Below, piece by piece: positions 6,032 through 14,139 of a stretch of DNA of 21,595 nucleotides. Where the stretch lies: positions 1 to 21,595 of IMG/VR virus record IMGVR_UViG_3300008111_001184. One strand, 5' to 3'. The position numbers were made by a program, and so were the translations under genes. The DNA is from a virus. Within the stretch, counting starts at the first letter, position 1. Each line of letters opens with the position of its first letter. The notes under the pieces are model-generated. The model was not told the origin of the DNA, did not search any database, and was given only the letters and a program-made list of their open reading frames with translations.

Positions 6032-7344
6032 ATCTTTTCTCCAGGAGCAAATCCACGGAATCCTTTGAAGCGCGGAAAGCGCAAACTGTAAGTGCCGTCT
6101 TGATTCTGTGTAATAGCATCAGCACGTACTTCGGCCACCATGCCAACACATTCATCTTTAGACTTCCAAAATTCATCACGCTGTTCATCTGTAAGTCCAC
6201 TGCCCACATTGACTCGAATGTCTTTGCCATCGTCGACACCTTCACAGACCAACGCACCAAGTTTGCCCACGTTTTTGCCAGTGCCTTCTTCTGTAGTCAC
6301 TACTGTAAGACTGACTTCGATGAACGGTTTCAACTTCAACCAGGCCACACTACGTTTGCATTTATATCCTGCACCAGCATCCTTGAGCATGATGCCTTCG
6401 TAGCCACCAGCGATAGCAAGAGCATTGATTTCTTTATATCTTGCTTGACCTTGATCAGTATCCAAGTCAACCAACTCTTGTGCCACAACAGTCACATTGG
6501 GTAATACAGACTCGTTGGCATCAAACCATGTCTTTAACCATTCACTACGGTTTTCTTGTGTGACAGCACTTTCACCTGTTTCGAACTGTGCCAACGGCAC
6601 CGCATCAAACAAGTTAAGAACTGCATCATTGGCTTTGGCACTGCTCTTGCGATGAATTTGTTTCATCAGGTCTTGAAAACTACCACTCATAATTTCGCCA
6701 TCCAAGACCATAGGTTCAGTAAACGAATGTGCAATTTTTGCAATTTGCTCTTTGACGTGAGGAAAGTTTACAAGTTCCTTACCATTGCGACTAAACTGGT
6801 CAACACGACCATCTGGATAAACAATGGTAAGTACACGGACACCATCCAGTTTGACTTCGATGATCTTTTTGCCCGTTACCTTTTCTTCGTGATTGGCACT
6901 GTCGTGAGCCAATTGGCAACTGAACACAGGCACTGTGTATTGAGGCCATTTTTTCTCTACCACTTTGTTAACAGTATTATCGCTAAAACCTGCTCGCATG
7001 TCTTTGATAAGAATACGACGATACCAGCCGTTCCACTGCGATTTAGTGGCCTGGCCCATCATTACATCAAGTGTATCCCTTGCAGAGTTACCGGTGACAG
7101 TGCGATTAATAAAGCCATCAATAGTGCGAACAAAATTACTCCAAGGTAGGCCAGGGCCGTCTTCATCAGTTTTTTCCTTAATCTGTTTTAAACCAAAAGT
7201 GATCATTGAGTCATAACAAAGACGCAGTCCTTCAAAAAACTCCGTATTGCCTGCTTCTGCCTGTGCAAGGATAATTGCTTCTTTGTCTAAACGGCTGGAA
7301 TGGTCTTCCAAAGTAGAAATTACATACTGACAAGGGTCGCTCAT
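6028..7344 (-). CDS. lig: ATP-dependent DNA ligase, T4-type, 438 aa
   Basis: All nucleotidyltransferase motifs are present in order: motif I EVKLDGVR with the AMP-accepting lysine K165, an RNG segment (RNGKE) at about 186-190, motif III VLDGEIM (213-219), motif IIIa LFDAVP (245-250), motif IV YEGIMLK (315-321) and motif V WLKLKP (335-340). The N-terminal 150 residues form the helical DNA-binding region usual in larger viral ligases, and the C-terminus is an OB-fold ending RFPRFKGFRGF. The protein seals nicks with ATP via a lysyl-AMP intermediate and should act in phage replication and repair. Length is similar to T4 gp30. It has its own sigma70-type promoter and a strong TAGGAG ribosome site. 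Confidence 0.96.
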   Translation of the reverse strand: MSDPCQYVISTLEDHSSRLDKEAIILAQAEAGNTEFFEGLRLCYDSMITFGLKQIKEKTDEDGPGLPWSNFVRTIDGFINRTVTGNSARDTLDVMMGQATKSQWNGWYRRILIKDMRAGFSDNTVNKVVEKKWPQYTVPVFSCQLAHDSANHEEKVTGKKIIEVKLDGVRVLTIVYPDGRVDQFSRNGKELVNFPHVKEQIAKIAHSFTEPMVLDGEIMSGSFQDLMKQIHRKSSAKANDAVLNLFDAVPLAQFETGESAVTQENRSEWLKTWFDANESVLPNVTVVAQELVDLDTDQGQARYKEINALAIAGGYEGIMLKDAGAGYKCKRSVAWLKLKPFIEVSLTVVTTEEGTGKNVGKLGALVCEGVDDGKDIRVNVGSGLTDEQRDEFWKSKDECVGMVAEVRADAITQNQDGTYSLRFPRFKGFRGFAPGEKI

Positions 7345-7372
7345 GATATCTCCTAATAGTTTACATATGACT

Positions 7373-7401
7373 ATTTTACTGCCATATCAACATATTGTCA
7401 A
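7373..7401 (-). promoter_or_regulatory. Sigma70-type promoter for DNA ligase
   Basis: On the minus strand TTGACA (7396-7401), a 17-bp spacer, and TAAAAT (7373-7378). It overlaps the last codons of the upstream gene. The ligase ATG lies about 29 nt past the -10 and is preceded by AGGAG. Confidence 0.75.
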
Positions 7402-8089
7402 GAACTTTTACATAATTTAATTGCGTTTCAATTGATTTGGATACAAAGTTCACACCATGCGCCTTAACTTTGGCACGAATTTTTTGGTTAACACCTGTCC
7501 TACCCAATTCGGATTTATTTAAAAAGTTTACCAAATGTCCAGTGTCAGTCACAGCATCGTGTGCATAGCAGTTTAGTTTTTCAACAAATCTAGTACTGAT
7601 GTATCGAATATTCAATTCTATAGTCTTACCAATCTCTCCGAGGTGTTCTTGTACGGCTGATTTGGATTCGGCAATAATACGTTTCTTTTCTATTTCTTTA
7701 AAATACACACTGGGTACACTGGCCAAAATACCAAAGTCTTTGAAACCAACTTCGGGTTTCTGTGTGCTAGAAAATACTCGTTGCATATAGTCGCTGAGAT
7801 TGTCAGCAATAACGCCAAATGTCAATCTTCGATAGTATTGCATGATGGCTGTGGCACTGTCCACATCTTCCTGTGTGACCTTGATAAGAACTTTATATTC
7901 TTTATCCAAGTCGGGAATCATTTGATAACATAGATGTTCTTTGCTGTTCCATCTATCTGCTGAGTCGACGTTATCTCTGATAATGGAACTAACGCTGGTG
8001 AATCCTTTGGTTCTAAAAATAGCACAGGCCATGGCCAACACACTGTCTGCCGGCCAAGTTTTGTCTTTTAATGCTGTAGAGTCACTCAT
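7376..8089 (-). CDS. Hypothetical phage protein, 237 aa
   Basis: I do not recognise this protein. It is mixed alpha/beta in appearance: a helical N-terminus (SVLAMACAIFRTKGFTSV), a charged central segment, a block with FGVIADNLSDYMQRVF (residues 91-106), and a basic C-terminus with KIRAKVKAHGVNFVSK. There is no signal peptide or membrane segment. Its position directly before the ligase, with a 32-nt gap carrying the ligase promoter, hints at a replication-related role but nothing in the sequence proves this. Its ATG lies 8 nt inside the upstream gene. Confidence 0.78.
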   Translation of the reverse strand: MSDSTALKDKTWPADSVLAMACAIFRTKGFTSVSSIIRDNVDSADRWNSKEHLCYQMIPDLDKEYKVLIKVTQEDVDSATAIMQYYRRLTFGVIADNLSDYMQRVFSSTQKPEVGFKDFGILASVPSVYFKEIEKKRIIAESKSAVQEHLGEIGKTIELNIRYISTRFVEKLNCYAHDAVTDTGHLVNFLNKSELGRTGVNQKIRAKVKAHGVNFVSKSIETQLNYVKVLDNMLIWQ

Positions 8090-8327
8090 AGTCTATCATG
8101 GTCTGTTGTTGAATAAGAATGTTCTTACCAATTTCAAATAGACCTACACCACCGATAAGGTCCTTGGCACTGGCATGAATATTTACTTCACCATGTTTGT
8201 CAATACTGGCCATGACAAACTCTTCCATGTTACCTTCTTCGATGCGTTTGCGAACTTCGTCAATGACTTCCAGCATGTTTGCTTTTCGACGTTGCTCGCT
8301 TTTGTCGCTGATGCTAATCACTTCCAT
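8082..8327 (-). CDS. Hypothetical small phage protein, 81 aa
   Basis: A TTG-started extension of five codons is possible, but the ATG at 8327 is preferred; a GGGG tract about 9 nt upstream can serve as ribosome site. The protein begins MEVISISDKSEQRRKANMLE, forms a long charged helix (VIDEVRKRIEEGNMEEF), then a short beta segment with Gly-rich GGVGLFEIG. It could be a small dimeric regulator, but I do not recognise it. It is the first gene after a clear promoter and overlaps the next gene by 8 nt. Confidence 0.72.
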   Translation of the reverse strand: MEVISISDKSEQRRKANMLEVIDEVRKRIEEGNMEEFVMASIDKHGEVNIHASAKDLIGGVGLFEIGKNILIQQQTMIDYE

Positions 8328-8359
8328 TGCATTAAACCCCAAGTTGTTACTATGATACT

Positions 8360-8388
8360 AGTATAACACCAATAGGATGGAATGTCAA
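8360..8388 (-). promoter_or_regulatory. Sigma70-type promoter, extended -10
   Basis: Minus strand TTGACA (8383-8388), 17-bp spacer, TGT then TATACT (8360-8365). It starts immediately after the infA stop codon and is followed by a leader of about 26 nt before the 81-aa gene. It shares TTGGTGTTATA with the promoter at 16209-16237. Confidence 0.85.
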
Positions 8389-8604
8389 TCAGAGTCTATA
8401 TGTGATACGACCTTTGGTCAAATCGTAAGGGCTCATTTCGATGCGAACTCGATCGCCCATGATTATTTTGATTTTGTTTTGGCGCAATCGGCCGTTGGTG
8501 TAGCAGGTAATAACGTGTTGATTTTCCAAAGTAACACGAAACATATTGGCTGGCAGTACTTCAGAGATGGAGCCTTCCATCTCAATTAAATCGCTTTTGC
8601 TCAT
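8389..8604 (-). CDS. infA: Translation initiation factor IF-1, 71 aa
   Basis: From the ATG at 8604 the product matches bacterial IF-1 over its whole length: [55 protein letters not shown] and a final TKGRITYRL. Escherichia coli IF-1 is 72 aa with the same blocks (IEMQGTV.E.LPNTMFRV, GDKVTVELTPYDLSKGRI). IF-1 is an OB-fold protein that binds the ribosomal A site of the 30S subunit with IF-2 and IF-3 during initiation. The frame is open 21 codons further upstream but that extension has no homology and would run over the AbrB-like gene. The ATG overlaps the TGA of that gene (ATGA), so the two are translationally coupled. An early phage role in redirecting initiation is an inference. Confidence 0.95.
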   Translation of the reverse strand: MSKSDLIEMEGSISEVLPANMFRVTLENQHVITCYTNGRLRQNKIKIIMGDRVRIEMSPYDLTKGRITYRL

Positions 8605-8768
8605 GCTTTGGTAATGGTCATTTTGCCGTCTTCGGCTTTGATATGCACAGTGTCGCCTTCCTTCCAATCCATTTGTTCACAGATTTCAGGAGGGATTTGG
8701 AATATGACATTATCGGGATCTCCGGGAATATCATGAAATAGTTCTTCAACCAAATAAGTTTTGTTCAT
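8601..8768 (-). CDS. AbrB/MazE/SpoVT-like swapped-hairpin protein, 55 aa
   Basis: The peptide [20 protein letters not shown] is followed by [20 protein letters not shown] and [15 protein letters not shown]. The pattern 'IPPEI...W..GD.V.I......I.K' is that of the AbrB-like DNA-binding swapped-hairpin family, usually dimeric transcription regulators or antitoxin DNA-binding domains. No toxin gene is adjacent; the next gene in the operon is IF-1. A weaker sigma70-type promoter lies just upstream, with only six bases between the -10 and the ATG, and there is no Shine-Dalgarno, so a leaderless message is possible. It may autoregulate this operon (inference). Confidence 0.78.
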   Translation of the reverse strand: MNKTYLVEELFHDIPGDPDNVIFQIPPEICEQMDWKEGDTVHIKAEDGKMTITKA

Positions 8769-8774
8769 TGTATT

Positions 8775-8803
8775 AGTTTATACTTTTCGTAACATTAAGT
8801 CAA
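8775..8803 (-). promoter_or_regulatory. Probable promoter of the AbrB-like/infA operon
   Basis: Minus strand TTGACT (8798-8803), 17-bp spacer, TAAACT (8775-8780); a TATAAA at 15-bp spacing overlaps. With the 17-bp reading the +1 would be at the A of the ATG, as for the promoter at 2763-2791. The -10 is weaker than at other sites. Confidence 0.5.
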
Positions 8804-8812
8804 GTTAAACGG

Positions 8813-10429
8813 TTATCTTCTAATTCTAGTTCTAGGATATACTTGTCCAGAAGTTGGACGGATAAAGTAGTCGGTTTTTGGATAAACGCTGCCAGTTACT
8901 GGTCGTTCTTGTTTATGAGCAAGAAAACGGTTTGGGCTATTGATCAAATCGTATACATCAGACAATCCATTGCTGTTGTCGAACACTTGATTTTGTTTGG
9001 CCGTGGCCAGTAAATAACTTCTTGCTTGGTCGTTGTTCATCGTAGGATACATTTCCAATGCACAAGCAAGAACACCGCAGACCTGAGGACTGGCCATGCT
9101 GGTGCCACTGTAAACATCTTGTGTATATGATGCGTTGCGACTGTCGGCGATGCCGCCGCTGTTCACACTGCTTTGTATTCCGGATCCCGGAGCCCAAATA
9201 TCGATCCTGGCGCCTCTGTTACTAAAGTCGGATTTTCTATCTGTGGTTGTGTTATCAATAGATCCCACACAGATAGTTGCTAAACTCAAGTCGTCTCTGA
9301 TAGAGCCACCAGGAGTTCCAAGATCACTAGTATATATTAAGTTGCCAAGTGCTATCACATAATTGTCCCAGTCTGCATCAAGCGGAAGCCCTAGGGTTGA
9401 CGAACTGTTTCCGGCAGCACCTACCATAATGATACCATCAGCAATGGCGTCTTCAATATCCTGTTCTACAGCCGCTACTCTAGACGGAACAATCAAATAA
9501 TCTGTTCCAGAAAAATTAGTGGTTATCAAACCGTAACTGGCTAGTTGTTCAACAGTAAATGGGCCAGTTACAGTTGTGCCTCTGTAGTTAATTTCAGAAA
9601 TAGCACCGATAGTCATGAATCTCGAATATCCCCAACTGTTATTTGTTATAGTTGGATTGCGTCTTCCTGTGGCAGGATTAATTGGTTTAGTATTGTGCCA
9701 CACTCTGACCCAATCAAATAGAGTGGTATCTATGTTTCCGTTGGGATTCGTACTGTAGGGATTTATATTATAAATGTTTGCTGACCTAGCCCAACCTTGT
9801 GTGTTACCGCAGGCAGTACCAGCAACGTGTGCGCCGTGATTATTATCATCTTCTGCACCAGTGCCTGTGTAGGGAGTATAGACGTAAGGGCCAGTCAACA
9901 GCGGCGCAAACCAATTTTGTTGTATTACTCGAGATCCGCCAGTACCGTCACTGTTGACAGCATATTCTGGGTGTGCTGGATTAAAGTGTCCGTCTACTAT
10001 GACAACATCAACGTTTTTGCCCTGCGTGGTAACACTGATGGTGGCATTTATATTTTGAGTACCGTCAGACCCCCAGTTTGCTCGTTGCTGTCCTTCTACA
10101 CAACGTAGCAGTCCCCAATTTCTGTAAGCAGAACTCAATGCTCCGCTTTTGTTAAAGTTACCTGTTTGCGTATAACTAGGTCTAACAACAATGCCTCTTT
10201 GCTCTGGAGTCAATTCTGCAAACATCACTCTTGAATCTTTTTTTAATTCTTCGGCTTCTGCATCACTTAACATGTAATGTGTGTTGCGGCTTATTTCACG
10301 TCTATTGACGCACTCCACTGCTCTATCGGGAATATACAAACTGCCACCTGGGGTTTCCATGTCTTCATAGAAAGCATCTAAGTCATCTTTATTTCTCAGA
10401 GTGACAATGTATTCTTTTAAATCGCTCAT
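8813..10429 (-). CDS. Subtilisin-like serine protease (peptidase S8), virion-linked, 538 aa
   Basis: The S8 catalytic triad is complete: Asp146 in VDVVIVDGHF, His198 in DDNNHGAHVAG and Ser444 in SGTSMASP, with oxyanion Asn341 in GAAGNS and the supporting NNSWG motif at 263-267. Residues 5-75 (EYIVTLRNKDDLDAFY... ELKKDSRVMFAELTPEQRG) resemble an inhibitor-I9 type propeptide. There is no signal peptide. The C-terminal 30 residues contain a repeated unit (GSVYPKT / GQVYPRT) and end RTRIRR. The gene follows the tail fibre with a 2-nt gap and a GAGG ribosome site, so it probably belongs to the virion module, where a protease could trim structural proteins or degrade host surface protein. The cellular target is not known. 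Confidence 0.92.
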   Translation of the reverse strand: MSDLKEYIVTLRNKDDLDAFYEDMETPGGSLYIPDRAVECVNRREISRNTHYMLSDAEAEELKKDSRVMFAELTPEQRGIVVRPSYTQTGNFNKSGALSSAYRNWGLLRCVEGQQRANWGSDGTQNINATISVTTQGKNVDVVIVDGHFNPAHPEYAVNSDGTGGSRVIQQNWFAPLLTGPYVYTPYTGTGAEDDNNHGAHVAGTACGNTQGWARSANIYNINPYSTNPNGNIDTTLFDWVRVWHNTKPINPATGRRNPTITNNSWGYSRFMTIGAISEINYRGTTVTGPFTVEQLASYGLITTNFSGTDYLIVPSRVAAVEQDIEDAIADGIIMVGAAGNSSSTLGLPLDADWDNYVIALGNLIYTSDLGTPGGSIRDDLSLATICVGSIDNTTTDRKSDFSNRGARIDIWAPGSGIQSSVNSGGIADSRNASYTQDVYSGTSMASPQVCGVLACALEMYPTMNNDQARSYLLATAKQNQVFDNSNGLSDVYDLINSPNRFLAHKQERPVTGSVYPKTDYFIRPTSGQVYPRTRIRR

Positions 10430-10431
10430 TG

Positions 10432-11991
10432 TTATGCCTCTAGTTGCAATAAGGTCAACGTTACTGAAATAGTGGCCGATCCTGCGCCTTTGTTTTTCAC
10501 AGAAGCATAAATGGTAGTTGCGGCAGGATTGTCTCCATTAAAGCCTATAGTAGCAGGAGTAAATGCTACAATTTGATTATTAGTGGTTGTGATCACTTCT
10601 GCAATGATACCAGATCCTGGTAAAGGATCTTCTGTTTCTAATCTTGATGCGTCAGCAGTTCTAGCGGCTGCTGAAATATATAATCTTACCCACGCAGGGA
10701 TACCCACAGACATACCTAGTAACGCATAAGTCTTAAAACCAGTTATAGATATATTTCCAGTACCGCCGACGGACAATGCTCCAGTAGTTGCAGAAGCAGT
10801 AGTTCTAGAACTTAAACCTGATACAGATGCCCAACTTACTGATGAGCCGTCAGTGGTTAAATATTTTCCAGTATTGCCTGTTTGACTTGGGATTCCGTTG
10901 GTGGTAATAAATCCTGCGCCGTTGGTTAACTGATTTGTATTTGTAGGTATAGTTGGTTTGTTTGTTAAGTCGTCGTAATCGCCACTAAAAGAAGTTCCGC
11001 CCAATACACTAACGCCAGTGCTGTCAACAATGTCTCCGCCTGCTGGTAACTTAAAATTACCACTCTCTTCAAAAAACCATTGCTTTTGAGACGGACCTAC
11101 ATTGGTAACAACTGCTACAATTCTATCAGAGGTCAATGTAACTGATTCTAAATCAGTTACGGAGTATATAGAAATACCAGTATCTTTGGCCCAGTTAGAG
11201 TAAATGTTTAATTCGTCGTTGGCTCCTTCAACTTCGGGCGTTGTCGCTCTACCCACAGTGATGGTATTTAAACTGGTGTTACCACGGAACAATACATCAT
11301 CTAATGTGTCTGAACCAGTTACTGCGCTGACCGAAACCAAAGTAAATTTTTCATTCGGTGCATCCCAGGAAATAACTTGACCACCTTGCGGGTTTCCTAG
11401 TTCAAATTCTAAACCATCAATTGATGGGTTTCCGATTCTAGTGCCTTCAGCATCCACTGGTCCTGTTAAACTTCCTGCCAATGTACCTCTTAGGCCTCCA
11501 GAAATAACTGTGGCATTGATAGTGCCGGTAATGTTGATAGCACCTGTTCCAGAAATTTCATTGGAATTTAAATTCAAATTTCCGCCCAAACTAGGACTGG
11601 TATCCTCTGCCACTGACAGTATACCCACATTGTCTTCTGAGAAACCTGAAGTATATATTTCTTTCAGCATAGAGTCTACTTTTCTCAATGACTCTGCACT
11701 TTGTTCTCTTTGTATTGGGCGCACCAACATGAACCCTTGACCATTGTTTAATTCTAATTCAACTCCGTTGAGAGTCGATGAAATTTTAAATTCATTAGAA
11801 TTAACGATTTCTTTAATGTAATAAACAGTGTTGGCCACAACACCACCGAAAATAAAATTATTTCCTTCGGTGGTAAACTTTACAAGTTGACCTACTCTAA
11901 GATCGGCAGTTTCACCTTCTAAAATATTAGTATCTGTATTGGTTCGAAAAACAGCAGTTCCTAGACCTAGAAATAACGGTTGATAACTCAT
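10432..11991 (-). CDS. Tail fibre or related structural protein, 519 aa
   Basis: The N-terminal 95 residues form a beta-rich domain (GQLVKFTTEG, VANTVYYIKEI). The middle is repetitive and Gly/Asn/Thr/Ser-rich with parallel-beta features (SLGGNLNLNSNEISGTG, INITGTINAT, GGLRGTLAGSLTGPV). Residues 339-356 read DYDDLTNKPTIPTNTNQL and are followed by GAGFITT and a GNTGKYLTTDG motif, both widely seen in phage tail fibres. The C-terminal 130 residues look like a beta-sandwich tip ending GSATISVTLTLLQLEA, where receptor binding would be expected. It is extracellular in the virion. A good AGGAC ribosome site precedes the ATG. No chaperone or lysine-rich shaft gene is seen nearby. Confidence 0.88.
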   Translation of the reverse strand: MSYQPLFLGLGTAVFRTNTDTNILEGETADLRVGQLVKFTTEGNNFIFGGVVANTVYYIKEIVNSNEFKISSTLNGVELELNNGQGFMLVRPIQREQSAESLRKVDSMLKEIYTSGFSEDNVGILSVAEDTSPSLGGNLNLNSNEISGTGAINITGTINATVISGGLRGTLAGSLTGPVDAEGTRIGNPSIDGLEFELGNPQGGQVISWDAPNEKFTLVSVSAVTGSDTLDDVLFRGNTSLNTITVGRATTPEVEGANDELNIYSNWAKDTGISIYSVTDLESVTLTSDRIVAVVTNVGPSQKQWFFEESGNFKLPAGGDIVDSTGVSVLGGTSFSGDYDDLTNKPTIPTNTNQLTNGAGFITTNGIPSQTGNTGKYLTTDGSSVSWASVSGLSSRTTASATTGALSVGGTGNISITGFKTYALLGMSVGIPAWVRLYISAAARTADASRLETEDPLPGSGIIAEVITTTNNQIVAFTPATIGFNGDNPAATTIYASVKNKGAGSATISVTLTLLQLEA

Positions 11992-12000
11992 GTGTAGTCC

Positions 12001-12513
12001 TCATTCAGGTACATATTTCTTTCGAGACATGTACTGTTCACCTTCTTCTACATCGTAGGTGGCCAGGCCTCCCATGCCACTACAGTACCAATCAATGTAG
12101 TCACCTTGTTGACGCATATCTGCCACAATGCCGCCAGCGTATCTCCAACTAGCACTCCAAAGGTCCTTGTCGGGATCTTGACGTAGATATGGAACTAATT
12201 CTTTACGCACAAAACGCATATTGCACATGGCCGCATAAAGATTCTGTGCATAAGATTCACTGGCACGAACTTTTGCCAAAATCCAATCTGTAGTCAGCAA
12301 GTCGTATTCCATGTTGTTTAGGCGACTTGCCTCATTGTCAAACTTACGATTGTGATCGTCTAGAATTTTATCAAACAGGTCAAGGTAATCTTCGTTTAAA
12401 GGCTTGCCTGTTTCTTCCTGACGTTTCACATACCCTTCTTTTTGAAAGGTATGACGATCTGGACTTTTGGAAATTTTACCGTCGTCCTTGATATCCGAGT
12501 TTTCTGAAGACAT
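12001..12513 (-). CDS. Conserved phage hypothetical protein, 170 aa
   Basis: The N-terminal 40 residues are charged and probably disordered. The rest is helical with a distinctive block ESYAQNLYAAMCNMRFVRKE (residues 85-104) and a C-terminal aromatic part (WRYAGGIVADMRQQGDYIDW). I do not recognise the family. The chosen ATG has an AGGAG ribosome site but lies 38 nt inside the exonuclease gene in another frame, which is the longest same-strand overlap in the window. Position between a nuclease and the tail fibre does not reveal a job. Confidence 0.75.
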   Translation of the reverse strand: MSSENSDIKDDGKISKSPDRHTFQKEGYVKRQEETGKPLNEDYLDLFDKILDDHNRKFDNEASRLNNMEYDLLTTDWILAKVRASESYAQNLYAAMCNMRFVRKELVPYLRQDPDKDLWSASWRYAGGIVADMRQQGDYIDWYCSGMGGLATYDVEEGEQYMSRKKYVPE

Positions 12514-13006
12514 TTCTTACTCCTATTGCTTGACGCTTGGCGTCCTCTAATGCATTGTGTTTTGAATCTATGGGCATGTCTGCATCTGCGAGATCAAACA
12601 GTGTGCGTGTATCTCGCATTTCCCAGAAGTTCCAAGGATACGTACGGCCCAGTTTGTCGTAGATACTTTGTAAAATCATCAAGTCAAAAGTAGCACCGTG
12701 ACTCCAAAACTGTTGACAACCCCAAGCCAATGCGTGAAACTGATTGATAACTTCGTGGATAGGAACACGATTGCGTGGATCAAAGGCTTCTTCCATGATG
12801 CTGGTATCTTGTTGATTCCACCATTTAAGTGTGTCGTCGCTGACAGTACATCCTAGTTTATCTTGACTGTCGATGTCCACACGTAGATAAAGTTCCTTCA
12901 TAGGAGTATTACCAAACGGGTCGAACCTTACTGCACCCAAAGTTAAGATTGTTGCAGAAGTTTTTGTATCCAGTGTTTCTAAGTCCACCATTAGATGTTG
13001 TGCCAT
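12476..13006 (-). CDS. DEDDh 3'-5' exonuclease, DexA/RNase T-like, 176 aa
   Basis: The five metal and catalytic residues of the DEDDh superfamily can be placed: D8 and E10 in MVDLETL, D108 in HGATFDLMIL, and H150 with D155 in KHNALEDAKRQA. The Exo II/III neighbourhoods and the TLKWWNQQ segment (59-66) are typical of the T4 DexA and Rv2179c-like subgroup, which degrades nucleic acid 3' ends. A cytoplasmic role in nucleic acid turnover or replication clean-up is likely; DNA versus RNA preference cannot be read off. It is transcribed from a promoter whose -10 and -35 lie inside the first codons of the divergent plus-strand gene. Confidence 0.9.
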   Translation of the reverse strand: MAQHLMVDLETLDTKTSATILTLGAVRFDPFGNTPMKELYLRVDIDSQDKLGCTVSDDTLKWWNQQDTSIMEEAFDPRNRVPIHEVINQFHALAWGCQQFWSHGATFDLMILQSIYDKLGRTYPWNFWEMRDTRTLFDLADADMPIDSKHNALEDAKRQAIGVRNVFRKLGYQGRR

Positions 13007-13023
13007 AAGTTCTTTCTTTAGTA

Positions 13024-14139
13024 ATGAATACTAACATTGTAACGCCTCTACAGATAAAAGTCAACGACATTTGGTTTATAAATATGGGTATGGCTGTTGT
13101 TGATATTCTTTACCAAAATACTATTATTCAAATCGATATCGATAACGTATCAAAAGCCTCGTTGTCTGAACCGTTTATATCTATTAAAAGTTTATTTTGT
13201 TTTGAACCCACTGATGTTGTAGTTGTTATTAGAGCAGGCACAGTCCACAATAAAAAGATTCATCACAAGATACTAAACAACATTAATCAAATTGTAGATA
13301 AAAATCACCTACATTTTTTTATAGAAGATTTGTTTACAACAGATACAAATTCTCCTGAATTAGATTTAATAAAACAAATTTCAAAGTATTTTAATCTAAA
13401 ATATACAATATATCATTGTGAAAAAAATAATTTCACCAAATACTTTGACTGGTATGTTGTAGATTCTATTCGGTCATTGTCTACACTTCCTAATATACAT
13501 CCATACTTTTCTAAAAAGATTTGTTGTCTAAATAGACGGTATACTGATTATAGATACCTAGCCAGTGCATTTTTATCAAACTACATTAATGATATTTCTT
13601 TAACACAACACTATAGTCTGCCCACAGTTGAGAATAGTTTAATAGATATAGATAAGTTAGATTATAGACTGAATATTAAAACAGGACTTTCGATATTACA
13701 CGGCCAAGGACGTATAACCAATTATCAAACACCTGTTGATGTTGACTATACTAGCAAACAAGCCAGCGATAAATTAATTGCAATTACGCAGAATTGTTTT
13801 TGTAGTTTAGTAACAGAAAGTAAATTTCATTCTAGTATGCCAAACTTCAGTGAGAAAACACTAAGGGCTATTATCAGTGGTAGACCTTTTGTTTTGTTAG
13901 CACCCCAAGGCACTTTACAACTGTTAAAGGATTTGGGATTTAAAACATTTAATAAATTCTGGGACGAAAGTTATGATCTTGAGTTAGATCCTACTAAACG
14001 ATTTGAAAAGGCAATGTTTGTTGTCAAAGAAATATTGGAAAAAGAACACTTAGATATAGAATCCATGATGTCAATTCTTCAACACAATCAACAACATCTA
14101 GCCTCTATACCTAAGCGGATGTACCAACTTTTAATCTAA
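13024..14139 (+). CDS. Conserved protein of unknown function, glycosyltransferase-like C-terminus, 371 aa
   Basis: This is the only gene on the plus strand and its base composition is clearly more AT-rich than its neighbours (many Ile, Asn, Lys codons ending in A/T). The C-terminal block has VTESKF, NFSEKTLRAIISGRPFVLL, LLKDLGFKTF and FWDESYDLELD (about residues 262-322). The 'SEKT..PI..G.PF.L.....L..L..LGF.TF..FWDESYD' pattern is one I know from marine phage and bacterial proteins near glycan genes, often labelled glycosyltransferase-like, but no sugar-nucleotide site is proven. The first ATG has no ribosome site; ATGs at codons 21 and 23 directly follow a TATAAATA (13077-13084). The 3' end runs 29 nt into the convergent gene. 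Signs of separate acquisition. Confidence 0.75.
   Translation: MNTNIVTPLQIKVNDIWFINMGMAVVDILYQNTIIQIDIDNVSKASLSEPFISIKSLFCFEPTDVVVVIRAGTVHNKKIHHKILNNINQIVDKNHLHFFIEDLFTTDTNSPELDLIKQISKYFNLKYTIYHCEKNNFTKYFDWYVVDSIRSLSTLPNIHPYFSKKICCLNRRYTDYRYLASAFLSNYINDISLTQHYSLPTVENSLIDIDKLDYRLNIKTGLSILHGQGRITNYQTPVDVDYTSKQASDKLIAITQNCFCSLVTESKFHSSMPNFSEKTLRAIISGRPFVLLAPQGTLQLLKDLGFKTFNKFWDESYDLELDPTKRFEKAMFVVKEILEKEHLDIESMMSILQHNQQHLASIPKRMYQLLI
13036..13064 (-). promoter_or_regulatory. Sigma70-type promoter for the exonuclease operon
   Basis: Minus strand TTGACT (13059-13064), 17-bp spacer, TACAAT (13036-13041), followed by a leader of about 25-30 nt to the exonuclease ATG. It overlaps the annotated 5' end of the divergent gene. 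Confidence 0.72.
13077..13084 (+). promoter_or_regulatory. Possible T4-type late promoter (TATAAATA)
   Basis: An exact match to the T4 late promoter -10 sequence on the strand of the lone plus-strand gene. A start about 6 nt downstream would fall at codon 23 ATG, giving a leaderless shorter product. No other gene in the window has an exact copy, so this may be chance in AT-rich DNA. Confidence 0.3.

Noticed and set aside
6100-7149. Several long plus-strand frames opposite the ligase
   Set aside because: They mirror the ligase coding sequence, which has all catalytic motifs; no homology or start signals.
8605-8667. N-terminal extension of IF-1 by 21 codons
   Set aside because: It overlaps the AbrB-like gene in another frame and has no counterpart in IF-1; the ATG at 8604 matches the family start and the ATGA coupling.
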